Shown: piece by piece, positions 24,609-37,062 of the stretch | How positions within the stretch are numbered: the first letter of the stretch is position 1 | Layout of the letters: every line of letters starts with the position of its first letter | NCBI RefSeq assembly: GCF_910592395.1 | Contig: NC_088310.1 | Location: 2,363,501-2,427,500 of the forward strand | From: Lineus longissimus | Lineage: Eukaryota; Nemertea; Pilidiophora; Heteronemertea; Lineidae | Length of the DNA: 64,000 bases | Direction of reading: 5' to 3' | Notes under the pieces: generated by a model | Told to the model about the DNA's origin: nothing | Seen by the model: the letters and a program-made list of their open reading frames with translations, nothing else | The model's database searches: none | Position numbers and translations under genes: made by a program

Positions 24609-26313
24609 ATGACAACCAATCTGTCCCGTTTCAAATTTACTTTTGCGTTACAGTTGCTTTTTCTATTCGTGGTCGCGCCAGGACTTTACGCATCATCAAA
24701 TTGCATCTCGCAGACGTTACAAGGAATAGAACCAAAACAGCAAAGTGAAGCGTGGGGCACCGGCGGTTACCTCAACATATTCATGGCGAAATCGTACACG
24801 TTTCAGGAAGGATACCTTATCGGGTGGCAAATGTACAACCGAATTGACAGCGACAGTTATTTTGTGGATGTGTTCCGGCCCGTTGCTGGCGCTCAGGGGA
24901 CATTCGACTTGGTGCACTCGACGAAAGTCAACGGTACAACTGCTGGAAACAAGACCATACTGGTCGCAACTGCCTTCAAGGTTAAGTGTGTTTACTGTCG
25001 TCATCTCTCTACCCTCCCTGCCCCCTCCCCGATTACGCGAGACAGGGCCCGACTTGGCACGGGCGACCACCCCGGTACAACCCAGTTTGCGACACTTATA
25101 TTTAGATGTAATGTCACAGTCCGAAGTCGGCGAGCGGGTGTTAAGGGTGTAATGTCTTTGAGTGTCCGTCATGGTTCTCTAGAGCTGTCTAGTGTTAGAA
25201 ACGTTGAATATGGGGAACAACCACATGGGGAAATATGAGGGTCAATATGGAGAGTTTGCACCCAGATCAAACTATTTCATTCTGTCCTCTAGGTTCAAAC
25301 TGGTGATTATATTGGTGTTCACACTGACGGGAGTGGAACGTTCGGGTTGGCAATGGAACTTAGCGGAATATCTTCGGCGGATTGGCCAACTTTCAACAAG
25401 AGAACGTTCAGCGACTATTTCGTCACGAGTAAGAGAGTCTCTTTTCCAATCAACGCCATAGGCAGAAAAGTGGCTTTGAGAGCTGTTGTTGTCAGTGATC
25501 CATTCAAAGGTAGGGGAAGTCAACCTACCCCAGCCCAACCCCATCACTACCACCAACTGGACCACCAAACCCACCTTACCTTGAAGTAAATGTATATATC
25601 ATATCTCGATTTAACAATGGATTTTATAGTTGTTTTTCATTTATTCAACCACCGATTTCTCTAATGATTTATAGGAGTAGCCAATGGTTGTAAGAGAGTA
25701 GGTCGTTTTCCAAATATACTAGGGCTTTTCAGGGTTGTAAAGATAGTCACAACATCTGATGGAGATTTGGGTGCGAAGACAGTCACAACCCTGACGGAGA
25801 TTGGGTTGCAAAACATATCAACAGTAATAATCTTGACGTAGTTGGGGTGGAAGTCGCCAAAGTGAATATTATCATGAACCCATTGACTGTGTCAACGCCA
25901 CGGATTTAGCCTGTCTGTTACACACCAGCCTGTGACACGTTAGAAAGGCCATTGGTACAGGCACATTATATAGCTACCATATAGATGAGACAATTGGACT
26001 TGCCTCTACGATTAATCATAGCAATATGTTCAATCTATCAACTTAAGGTGTAACTATCGCTGTTTCAGGGACAGGTACCTGTGACCAATACTTTGTCAAA
26101 CTGTCTACCATCCTGACAAAGTCAGTCCTTTCCCAGGTATCTCACTCTGCAGCCGAATGCTCCTTCCTGTGTGTGAGGACCGCATCTTGCAATAGCTTCA
26201 GCTTCGACTCAACTACCAACATCTGTAAGCTGTACTTTGCTGTGAAGACACACTTGTCCTACAACCAACTCAAAGAGAACACAAGCTTGGTTGATGAACA
26301 TTGGATGATTTGA
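24609..26313 (+). CDS. Secreted PAN-domain protein, copy 3
   Basis: Exons 24609-24980, 25293-25509 and 26069-26313 join in phase to 277 residues with a signal peptide, beta-rich domain and PAN domain like copy 1. It differs from copies 1 and 2 at AWGTGGYLN (exon 1). In exon 2 the patch after SKRVS reads FPINAIGRK, where copies 1-2 have LPRYAKGRQ. Intron 1 is open in the exon 1 frame for a further 85 codons, so unspliced RNA would give a 209-residue product. Confidence 0.82.
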
Positions 26314-26997
26314 GTAAAGACAAGATTATGACCTTGGTCTGTCCCAACGGCGACAGAGGACAAATCGGCAACCAAGAGCCGTTGTTGAATTTGACTTGTT
26401 GATATGGAATGTCACCTTAAAAAGTGCAGTCAATGTCACATCCATGAAGACACTCCATCAACTTGGCCAAATTGGAATGTCGAAACTTGACCAACATCCA
26501 TCAAAGGACTCGAGATGTGATTATGTCATGATGAAGATCTCAGGCGCTGTTATTCCTAGGAGACTTTTTTGTCTAAGGAGGAAAGTGAAAGTATATATGA
26601 ACAAAAGTACTCCAAACTTCTCGACATTTACCAATGTTGTTTTATTTGTTGATTTTCTTGATTGCACATATTTCACATGAAAGGTCTGGCGACAAGTAAG
26701 AGTACATCATTAAGTTTACAATCATATGAGGAGGATCACAATTATCGGCCCAACCTGAAAAGAATGAATTATCATTCTGAATGGTACAAGTACATACTTG
26801 CAATTCCAAAAAATATTTCCTCTGAGGCGTTGACTGTTACGATCAATTAACAATGTTTAGCCACTGAGGCATAGTTTTTTCACATGATTTGTTTCCATTT
26901 ATTTTAAAGGGGATATAATAGGCACGATTGATTTGGAATTATCTCGTCCGCAGTGCTTTTGTGCCCTGGTAAAGACTAATGTAGCCGTCACTTTAGA

Positions 26998-27305
26998 TTG
27001 AATGAATGAATGAAATTATCTTTTGTATAGCGCCTTTCCCACTGAATACAATGTTCAAAAGCGCTCACACTCCAAAATGCTCGCGGAAGAGGAAAGTTTT
27101 CAAGTTTTTTTGGAAGGTGATGGAGTCAGTTTCTTTCCTCAGGTCATGGCCTAGTGAGTTCCACATTCGAGGGGCATGCACTGAGAATGCCCTTGCCCCG
27201 AATGTTACCAGCCGGAATGGACGCTCGATAAGAAGATGCTGTGCCTCAGAACGGAGTGATCGGGCAGTAGTGTGCGGACAAATAAGTTCGTTGATTTGCA
27301 AATGC
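26998..27305 (-). mobile_element. Non-LTR retrotransposon fragment (reverse transcriptase 3' end)
   Basis: Minus-strand frame with RLVTFGARAFSVHAPRMWNSL followed by a TFKxxLKTFLF-like end, a pattern typical of the C terminus of jockey/CR1-type reverse transcriptase ORFs. The minus-strand 3' end has a GTATAGCGC motif and a (TTCA)n tail, as expected of a 5'-truncated non-LTR insertion. It replaced about 12 bp (TGCACAAATGCA) present in the sibling units. No clear target-site duplication is seen. Confidence 0.75.
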
Positions 27306-27474
27306 CCCATTCAGATTATAGTATTGATCGATCCAAATGTTTCCAGGTAGCACTCGGTCTGCTCGGACAAGTTCGGAAGGTACGAATATTTTAGATTGGG
27401 AGTCAATGGCGCATTTTCTAAACTTTTAAAAAAAACTTTGGGGAATTGAAAAAAAAGGGGTCAGGGCCATTTTT

Positions 27475-28075
27475 CAGAAACGCCCGGATCTCCGTCGCGT
27501 GTCTTTGCGTCTTTTCGTTCGCGTACAACCTCCCGAAAATTTTTCTCATGGATGTTTCCTACGCGTACGATCCGTGTTCACCGGGCCAACCAAAACCGGT
27601 CACTATATTAACTCCCCTTAATTTCAACCCATATTTCGAATCGATCTATACCTATGGGTTATGGTATCTTTTGATTGTTTTCGTTCCGTGGGGGATGATT
27701 ATCGTCATGAATAGCGTCATGATATGGTCTTTGCGGCGGTCGGCCCAAGGGAACCTTGGGAGTGACCAGGGCAAGCGAGCCAGGGAGACGAAGGCTATCA
27801 CAGTGCGGGTCATGGCAGTCTCGGTGGTGTTTTTACTACTGGAGATGCCCCAGGTCATCGCTAATATCATCTGGACTTTGGCCCTCGTCACTGGTTTATC
27901 TCAGTCACAAGAGCAAAACGTATTGGACATGAGACTCCTTCATAACGTGTTAGGAAACACATATTTTCTCTCCACAGTGAATTCCTTTATTAATTTCTAT
28001 GTTTATTGCGTCACCGGAAAGAATTTTAGGTATACTCTAAAGAAAATGTTTAAGTGCTGTAAACGGCTGCCGTGA
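27475..28075 (+). pseudogene. Truncated GPCR copy 2 (TM4-TM7, frame intact)
   Basis: Same breakpoint as the first truncated copy, but the reading frame is open through TM4-TM7 to the stop (about 200 residues). It has no TM1-TM3, and the first in-frame ATG is at about 27548. The junction sequence CCATTTTTCAG looks like a splice acceptor. Differences from the whole gene include SYAYD for GYAYD and MIWSL for MLWCL. It cannot work as an ordinary seven-pass receptor; expression is unknown. Confidence 0.8.
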
Positions 28076-28565
28076 TACCAACTTAAACTCGTCGGATTCA
28101 ATCACAAGTTGCATTCATCGAGAGATGAACACGGCCGACACATTACTTTAAGCGTTTAAACTACTGTAATTTGCAAGGTATTCAACATTCACCATTTAGG
28201 CCTTTGCGCTAAATCCAAAAATCTATCGTTTCTATCAAGTAAGAAGTAGATATGATCCATACTTGTTTTTATTAATTGTCTCTCAACCACAACAAAACCG
28301 CCAGTGAAAAGAATTTAACGGGATCTAGAAAAACGCAGAATAAGCCTTTTGTTCTGAATTGAGACGTATATGGATGCTCATTGGTAGTGGAAACTAGATT
28401 TTACAGAAGGCTTTCGATGACAAGGAAAGAGAAGGCGGGAACAGCGTAACAATTTGTCCAGCGAGGCTAACGAAATGTGCTAACGATGGTTCTGTCGATC
28501 AACTTAAACTGAATAAAAGGGCACTGAATAAGTAGTGAATTGCGGATGAGGCTAAAACCCGTGGT

Positions 28566-29243
28566 GCTCTGTAAATGTATTCGTCAGATTTTGTGTTTGC
28601 CATATCGCACTCATAATGACCTGTTACCAGCCATTATAAAGGACTGTAGCGTTCAAACTCAATTGGAGAAAAGGTTCGTAAAATTCATCAACGGACTGCG
28701 GAAAACAGGAAATACACTCGTAAAGGTTACAGTTGGATTATTATTTGCCGGGAGCGTCTCATCAGTGGGGAAAAGTCTAACTATGGTGTTACAAAAGTAC
28801 AACTGGAATAGGGATCAGCTGCCTGATGAATGTATAATGCTAAGGGACATCAATAGGGAAATTTGTGGATTGGGGCATAATAGGGTTGCCATCCAAGTTA
28901 GGGAATTGCTTGAAATGCGGGAGGCAGGGAATCATATTCTCACAAAAGAGGAAATAGACATGATAATTCACTTTTTGTGTACAGGTTGATTTGATGGAGT
29001 ATTGTTTTTGGTGTTAGTTTTATTGTGATAGTTCAAGATACTAATGTAACTTATTCAGGATCATCTCCAAGAATGAGAGGTTTTCGGGTTCGACTCTCAG
29101 TCTTACCTTTTACTTTGTTTGCCTTATCGTAAACTTGTATTTGCAACCAACTCTGTATTGTCTTATTGCACCTTATTTTTTGTTATCTGTACAACGGAAA
29201 GTAGTACGAATAAACATATATACATGTATATATATATATTCCC
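28566..29243 (+). mobile_element. Non-LTR retroelement 3' fragment
   Basis: This inserts into unit 4 relative to units 1 and 2. It has an open frame with LPYRTHNDLLPAIIKDC and FVKFINGLRKTGNTLV, resembling the conserved region after the reverse transcriptase domain in invertebrate non-LTR elements. After the stop at about 28989 it has a short 3' UTR and ends in an (AT)n/(ACAT)n simple repeat at 29214-29240. About 25 bp of unit sequence is missing at the site. Family assignment is by pattern only. Confidence 0.6.
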
Positions 29244-30298
29244 AGGGGCAAGCAGTATGCGGCAGATCCCACACATGGATAACCTGTCACGTCGCCAAAT
29301 GACCGTTAGCTTCCTATTCTCATGTTCTTGGCGGCAACTGCCATGTGTCTGTCATGTGGTCCGATGTGCCGATCAGCAAAGTCTCTGACTTCGACGTTGA
29401 TGTTGTGTGACGTGAAGTATGTGTCGAGTAGTTTTCTGTAACACATGCGCTCGAACGCTTTCTCGATTGACCAACACCTTATCGGAAGTCAGAAATTTCC
29501 ATGCCGACTTATCGACGGTGAATATCAGTCCTAAAATCTCATCCTTTGAAGAATGGGGGGTCTACGCACAACGACGGTGGATTGGCATGCAAATATCGTT
29601 TCAGAAAAGTGGTGTCAAAAACGTAGTCAAATTTATAGTTCTATGCTCGACAACGTATGAAATGTATAAAAATGTCGGTCGACTGTGTCGGGCTAAATAT
29701 TCATCGCGACTCCTTACTTGGGTTCTTTTTTGTACTTATATTAATGGCGTATATGGTGACATAACCATGGTAACCACTTCGGATTGGAAGGATATGTAAC
29801 TCTTCTTTTGCCACGTGGTCAATCATTGTGTGGTTTGTTCAGGGAAGGATTTGAATTTATAATGAAATCAATTTGGATTATATAGCATTTGGACGTTGTT
29901 TGTTCCGACTGAGCAGATAGCGAGTTGTTCTCTGTGTTTGGAGTGAGCATATGATAAACACGCTAAAAAGTTTTTCTCCGTAGAAAGTTCACCTGATTTT
30001 GTAATTCTCTGAAGTACCCAATCCACCGATTTAACCCTCCCGGCTCGGCAGTGCTTAACCTGGGTGGATGGGACCGAGTGCGTAGATCATAACTTCATAA
30101 TTGAACGAGAGTGATTTGTCGGGCATCACTTTATACAGGGCGTATATGATACACGGCTGCTAGAAAAAAATTTTTCACAAAGTGGATTTGAATAACCTTG
30201 TCGATTTGCTATTAATCTGTTCGAGCCGCAATCAAGAGGAATATCATTTTACATTGACACCTGGCCTATCGGGCGGGGCTGTCTCTTCCTGAGTCGGG

Positions 30299-32005
30299 AT
30301 GACAACCAATCTGTCCCGTTTCAAATTTACTTTTGCGTTAAAGTTGCTTTTTCTATTCGTGGTCGCGCCAGGACTTTACGCATCATCAAATTGCATCTCG
30401 CAGACGTTACAAGGAATAGAACCAAAACAGCAAAGTAGAGCGTGGGGTACCGGCGGTTACCTCAACATATTCATGGCGAAATCGTACAAGTTTCAGGAAG
30501 GATACCTTATCGGGTGGCAAATGTACAACCGAATTGACAGCGACAGTTATTTTGTGGATGTGTTCCGGACCGTTGCTGGCGCTCAGGGGACACTCGACTT
30601 GGTGCACTCGACGAAAGTCAACGGTACAACTGCTGGAAACAAGACCATACTGGTCGCAACTGCCTTCAAGGTTAAGTGTGTTTACTGTCGTCATCTCTCT
30701 ACCCTCCCTGCCCCCTCCCCGATTACGCGAGACAGGGCCCGATTTGGCACGGGCGACCACCCCGGTACAACCCATTTCGCGACACTTATATTTAGATGTA
30801 ATGTCACAGTCCGAAGTCGGCGAGTGGGTGTTAAGGGTGTAATGTCTTTGAGTGTCCGTCATGGTTCTCTAGAGCTGTCTAGTGTTAGAAACGTTGAATA
30901 TGGGGAACAACCACATGGGGAAATATGAGGGTCAATATGGAGAGTTTGCACCCAGATCAAACTATTTCATTCTGTCCTCTAGGTTCAAACTGGTGATTAT
31001 ATTGGTGTTCACACTGACGGGAGTGGAACGTACGGGTTGGCAACGGAACTTAGCGGAATATCTTCGGCGGATTGGCCAACTTTCATCAAGAGAACGTTCA
31101 GCGATTATTTCGTCACGAGTAAGAGAGTCTCTATTGCAAGCAACGCCATAGGCTGCAGAAAAGTGGCTTTGAGAGCTGTTGTTGTCAGTGATCCATTCAA
31201 AGGTAGGGGAAGTCAACCCACCCCAGCCCAACCCCATCACTACCACCAACTGGACCACCAAACCCACCTTACCTTGAAGTAAATGTATATATCATATTTC
31301 GATTTAACAATGGATTTTATAGTTGTTTTTCATTTATTCAACCACCGATTTCTCTAATGATTTATAGGAGTAGCCAATGGTTGTAAGAGAGTAGGTCGTT
31401 TTTCAAATATACAGGGCTTTTCAGGGTTGTAAAGATAGTCACAACATCTGATGGAGATTTGGGTGCGAAGACAGTCACAACCCTGACAGAGATTGGGTTG
31501 CAAAACACATCAACAGTAATAATCTTGACGTAGTTGGGGCTGAAGTCGCCAAAGTGAATATTATCATGAACCCATTGACTGTGTCAACGCCACGGATTTA
31601 GCCTGTCTGTTACACACCAGCCTGTGACACGTTAGAAAGGCCATTGGTACAGGCACATTATATAGCTACCATATAGATGCGACAATTGGACTTGCCTCTA
31701 CGATTAATCATAGCAATATGTTCAATCTATCAACTTAAGGTGTAACTATCGCTGTTTCAGGGACAGGTACCTGTGACCAATACTTTGTCAAACTGTCTAC
31801 CATCCTGACAAAGTCAGTCCTTTCCCAGGTATCTCACTCTGCAGCCGAATGCTCCTTCCTGTGTGTGAGGACCGCATCTTGCAATAGCTTCAGCTTCGAC
31901 TCGACTACCAACATCTGTATGCTGTACTTTGCTGTGAAGACACACTTGTCCTACAACCAACTCAAAGAGAACACAAGTTTGGTTGATGAACATTGGATGA
32001 TTTGA
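30299..32005 (+). CDS. Secreted PAN-domain protein, copy 4
   Basis: Exons 30299-30670, 30983-31202 and 31761-32005 join in phase to 278 residues; exon 2 is one codon longer than in the siblings. The signal peptide, beta-rich domain and PAN domain are intact. It is the most diverged copy: QQSRAWGTGGYLN, SYKFQEG and VFRTVAGAQGTLD in exon 1, and IASNAIGCRK in the variable exon 2 patch. Intron 1 is open in frame, as in copies 2 and 3. Confidence 0.82.
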
Positions 32006-32875
32006 GTAAAGACAAGATTATGACCTTGGTCTGTCCCAACGGCGACAGAGGACAAATCGGCAACCAAGAGCCGTTGTTGAATTTGACTTGTTGATATGGA
32101 ATGTCACCTTAAAAAGTGCAGTCAATGTCACATCCATGAAGACACTCCATCAACTTGGCCAAACTGGAAAGTCGAAACTTGACCAACATCCATCAAAGGA
32201 CTCGAGATGTGATTATGTCATGATGAAGATCTCAGGCGCTGTTATTCCTAGGAGACTTTTTTGTCTAAGGAGGAAAGTGAAAGTATATATGAACAAAAGT
32301 ACTCCAAACTTCTCGACATTTACCAATGTTGTTTTATTTGTTGATTTTCTTGATTGCACATATTTCACATGAAAGGTCTGGCGACAAGTAAGAGTACATC
32401 ATTAAGTTTACAATCATATGAGGAGGATCACAATTATCGGCCCAACCTGAAAAGAATGAATTATCATTCTGAATGGTACAAGTACATACTTGCAATTCCA
32501 AAAAAATATTTCCTCTGAAGCGTCTACTGTTACGATCAATTAACAATGTTTAGCCACTGAGGCATAGTTTTTTCACATGATTTGTTTCCATTTATTACAA
32601 AGGGGATATAATAGGTACGATTGATTTGGAATTATCTTGTCGCAGTGCTTTTGTGTCCTTGTAAAGACTAATGTAGCTGTCACTTTAGATGCACAAATGC
32701 ATTTGCAATGCCCCATTCAGATTATAGTATTGATCGATCCAAATGTTTCCAGGTAGCACTCGGTCTGCTCGGACAAGTTCGGAAGGTGCGAATATTTTAG
32801 ATTGGGAGTCAATGGCGCATTTTCTAACCTTTTTAAAAAACTTGGGGGGAATTGAAAAACAGGGGTCAGGGCAAT

Positions 32876-34334
32876 TTTCGGGGGTTGGGCAGGGACGATC
32901 AATTTTTTTCATGTGGCCTTCAGCTGAAACCTGGTATTTATAGAATTTGCAGGTCTGTCTCAACAACAGCAATATGGAAAATAATAGTTTCTACACATTT
33001 AAGCACTCGGAACTTTTCAAATTCAATCACAAATTTCCAATCTTTGATGAATGGCGGAACCAAAAATTACTAGTAGGCAGCATATACCATCAGCTTTTCT
33101 TGTGTATTCATCATGTATAGCCTACCTGTACATTTGAAAATTTAACATAGAATCTACTTTGAACTGCTATGATTAAGTCAAAACTAAGAAATATACAATC
33201 AGTGTCAAGTACAATATTGCCAATAAGGCTTCTACCAGGCCTCTCAATTACATTGTAGATCTTTTGGGACACACTGCTTTCCTTTAATAGGATTTTACAG
33301 TCATTTCAAAATGTCTGTTTGTGCAAAACAACGGGTTTTTTGAATAATCATTTGACCAACTCGATATGCAACATCATTTAAAAGCGTTTTGGAGCAGATT
33401 TGACAATTTCAACCTAAAAATAATGATCCAGGATTAAAAAAAAGAAAAAAGGGGGCTATTTTGACCCCCCCCCTTAATTTGGACCACAAACTGTTAAAGG
33501 ATGTGTATTTGGTGTAACTGAGAGGCCCTAAAATGTGAAGACAGATAACCACTTGTATACTAAAAGAGATGCACACACACTGGCACGGCTGTACTTCATG
33601 AAGAATGATGAATAGAATGTCATGATGAGATAGAACAGAGGCATCAGATCTAAACTCGAGAATCTTTGCTTGTCTCACAAAACACTGCGAGGGAGGAGCT
33701 CAAAGATAGGCCAAAATCAAGGCTCTTCACAAAGACAGCTCCACCACAGCAGTGTTTGGAGAGACAACAAATGCCGACAGTGAGGTATCAATATCTATTC
33801 TAAAACAGCTCCAGTTGGATACTGAAATGTCATTTTGACTGCTTTCATATTCTGTGCCAAGCTGCTATGGATGCGACCCCAAGACCTATTTCTCGATCTG
33901 TAAATTTGGGCACAATAAACTTAAAGTGAGCATGCAATTAAGAAGCCTGAAAATGACATAACACTGCAAGAAGGTGTTTTAGAATACCTGAACTTCACCA
34001 AGCAAATGTAATAAATAAATTATCATATTTAAAAAGTTGATTAAATAGAAGTGAGAAACCACCTTTTGGATGAGAGAATAGTTAATTAATCAGCTCAACG
34101 ACTGTGGTGAATTCATTTGGAGGTCTCGAATGGACCAAGTGAAGAAGGAACATTTTAACTCACACTTCACCGGGAAAACCCAACTAACAACCAATCTTAT
34201 GATTTAGTTACACCAAATCATTTGGCCCCCACCATGGTACAGCCCCTGGTTCCAAGACATCTCACAAACCCACCTCTACTATTCAATCATTCAAAGGCAG
34301 CTTAACTACAATAATACCCTAAGTGTCACCATTG
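32876..34334. other. Intergenic, no gene seen
   Basis: Sequence between the end of the array and the WARS1 stop codon. It contains short A-rich and C-rich runs (33436-33475) and no frame with domain or splice support. It should hold the WARS1 3' UTR. Confidence 0.4.
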
Positions 34335-37062
34335 TTAATAATCGAATTTAAGTTTTCGTGGCGTCATGAACTGTTTTACAACATCATCTGTAACTTTAGT
34401 ACGTCTTTCTCGGTGTTCTGATACAAGGTCCTGTAGTATTGTGATCAACTCTTTCTTGATTTCCCCGGTCAGCATCTTTCCCGAAGAATAATCCTGAAAT
34501 AAAGCCATCTGAGATTTAGAAATTGGAAGAATGCACCTGCTACAATGCATCGATTACTATTGAGGCCATACCAGGAATAAGAAACAGAGAACAGGTTGTC
34601 AACTTTATCTTGAACCCTGATGGCAGCAAATCTCGACAATTGAAATAATTACCTCTTTTATTTGTGCCAGCTTCACGTCATCTTCGAGGAAGAAAGTGAG
34701 ATACTGATAGGGTATATCTACATCACAGTTACCACCATTCTTCCGATGTTCCTCAACAGTCATACCACCGCCGGAGAAAGCATATTTATTGATCTGGAAA
34801 ATGTTAGTCAAATGGTCAATATAACATATCGTTGGTAAATTAGTCAGCTTAATTTTTTTGAGTCTTTGTGTAGTTAAACCATAAAAGCTGCTGGCTCTAG
34901 TAGAGAGGAAAGCAAATGAATCCACATGCTGGCACTGCAGGGGATACTCAGTATGAACCTATGGGCATCCATGGTGTTTTGAGGAAAAATTAGTTACCTT
35001 ATTTTTAATTTGATTATTCGTGTCCGTTATGAAGACTGCTGAATTTGGATCACTGGCGTTCATTTTGGTCTGAGCACCCTGGAGAGCTGGGAAGAATGTC
35101 GAGTGCATCAATGCTGGCTTCTTATATTTGAGGCGAGGGGCTACATCTCTTGTCATTCGGAAATATGGGTCCTGAATTAGAAGCAACGTCAATATTTAAA
35201 CTTTACTGTCAGAATGATTCAAACAAAAAGAAGAACATGTTAGACAATAAAATTCTATAGAATATAATACAAAAATCAACCCATTTTGAATATGACACAT
35301 AGACCAAAAATGCCCAATTAAGCATTTCTCTCATTAACAACCATGACTAAAATCACACACCTGGTCAATAGCGCATGGAATAAGACAGGGTATATCCTTC
35401 TTGCCGTTAAAGATCTGTGGAAAAGAGCTACTGAATGCTGGTGCTGCTTGTATTGAAGGAAAACTAATCTTTCCTATGCAATCACTGTCGCCGAAACCAA
35501 ATATCGATCGTGCTTGGTTGAATGTCACACACTTCTGGACTCGAACCATGTTCTGGTAAAATGCTGTCGATTGCCTGTGGAAGGGAAAACAAATTTCAAG
35601 GATTTGTCAGCAGGGCAGAACTTACAAGGCATTGACTTACCAGTCACTGTTCAAAGCAGTAACTTGATTGGCTAATTTCCCAGTTAGATTCTATGATTGT
35701 CTTCGAGGAGACCCGGTCTGTGGCATCAAAGCTTTAATGCAGTCACACAGGATGGTCTGGAGATTGGACAACATGTGACTCACAGAGAGTTCAGACTCAC
35801 CCAATATAATCAAGATCAGAGAAAATAAAGGTTTTCTCAGGATCAAAGCCGCAAGCGATTATATCTTTGGCGTTTTCTAAGGCTAGTTTCTTGGCCTGTT
35901 CAAGCTTCAGGTCTTTCCACAGGAACTTCTCATCGTCGGTCAACTGGATGACAAGGGGAACGTCGAACGTCTCCTGAAGCCATCTGAAAGTGAGAATTAA
36001 CAAGATTCTAAAAAGGTGAAGACTTTAAGACATAATAAGGCTTTATCACTGAATAATGTCATGACTACCCCTGCCCCCCCCCCCCCCCCCCAATATTACT
36101 TACTTTGTGAACATGAATGGAATAAGATGTCCCATGTGTAGTGATGTGGAGGATGGTCCTCGGCCAGTGTACAGGTAGAACGGTTTGCCTTGCTCATACA
36201 AATTCAGGATGTTGTGCATTTCTCTGAAAGAAACATAACAAGATTTTGAGCAAACTCTCTGCTTAGAGAACATTACCCGGTATACGGTATCATAATTTTG
36301 ACTACAGTGATTGATAGCATTTCTAGAGCACAGGATTGCATCTTGCTTTTACATAAATTTACCATTATTTACCTGTGTGAAAAGAAGATGCCTCGCTTCA
36401 GCAGGTGGTGTACAGGTTTACCGGTGACCCTCTCCATCTTCTCAATGAGCTCCGAGTCTATCTTTGTACTACCAAATTTCTCTGTAAAAGAACACTAAAC
36501 TTCTGAATCTGAGTACATTATGGTCTCGACATTCACAGCTGTTAAATATTAAGCCGAAACGCGATCAATCAACACTTGGATTTTACCATAACAATCAACA
36601 TTGAATTGATGCGACCTTGCGTGTGTCACTCTGTCAGTGTCAGGTGAAACACATGACATGCCCAAACGGCCAAACAAACTTCTTCGAAATCGTCCATTTT
36701 GGCATTTCCGATCCATTTCTCTTGTTGGCTGGCCCTGATGACTAACGTAAATCACTAAATGAATCATGTCCTGTGTCAGTGATTTGGCCTGCGGCTGAGA
36801 AACGGAAATATTTCACTGGAGTGAAACTGAAACTGGAGTCAAGTCATGAAGGACAATCCATTCAACATTCATGGACATTAATGACAAATAAGAACCCACT
36901 GATTAGTTTATCGTAATCGATTCCCTTAGCAGATTTGCTCTCTACATTCCACGGATCAACAAAATCATCATCATCATCCCCAACATGGTTTTTTTCGTCT
37001 GTTTTCGGCACATTTCCGTCTAAATCGACCTTTTCCATGTTTTCAGAAATATGTTCTGCCAT
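34335..37062 (-). CDS. WARS1: Tryptophan--tRNA ligase, cytoplasmic
   Basis: Eight exons in phase on the minus strand: 37062-36900, 36481-36373, 36223-36104, 35983-35801, 35574-35361, 35171-34998, 34793-34653 and 34493-34335, giving 420 residues. The enzyme charges tRNA-Trp using ATP. It is a class I synthetase: the HIGH-type motif is HMGH in [15 protein letters not shown] (exon 3), and the KMSKS-type loop reads KMNAS in [12 protein letters not shown] (exon 6). Other family blocks are [38 protein letters not shown] and the C-terminal [10 protein letters not shown]. The N terminus is about 50 acidic residues without the WHEP domain found in the vertebrate protein. Its start codon lies 239 bp from that of WDR25 on the other strand. 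Confidence 0.96.

Larger units (their letters stand above)
23657..27474 (+). repeat. Tandem array unit 3 (no GPCR part)
   Basis: It starts at the equivalent of unit 1 position 16231, so it lacks the GPCR fragment and its immediate flank. It carries PAN gene copy 3, a retroelement fragment near 27.0-27.3 kb, and the same A-rich end as the other units. Confidence 0.8.
27475..32875 (+). repeat. Tandem array unit 4 (last)
   Basis: Begins with the second truncated GPCR and contains a retroelement fragment of about 0.68 kb and PAN gene copy 4. Similarity to the other units stops at about 32875, just where the next GPCR fragment would start. Confidence 0.8.
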
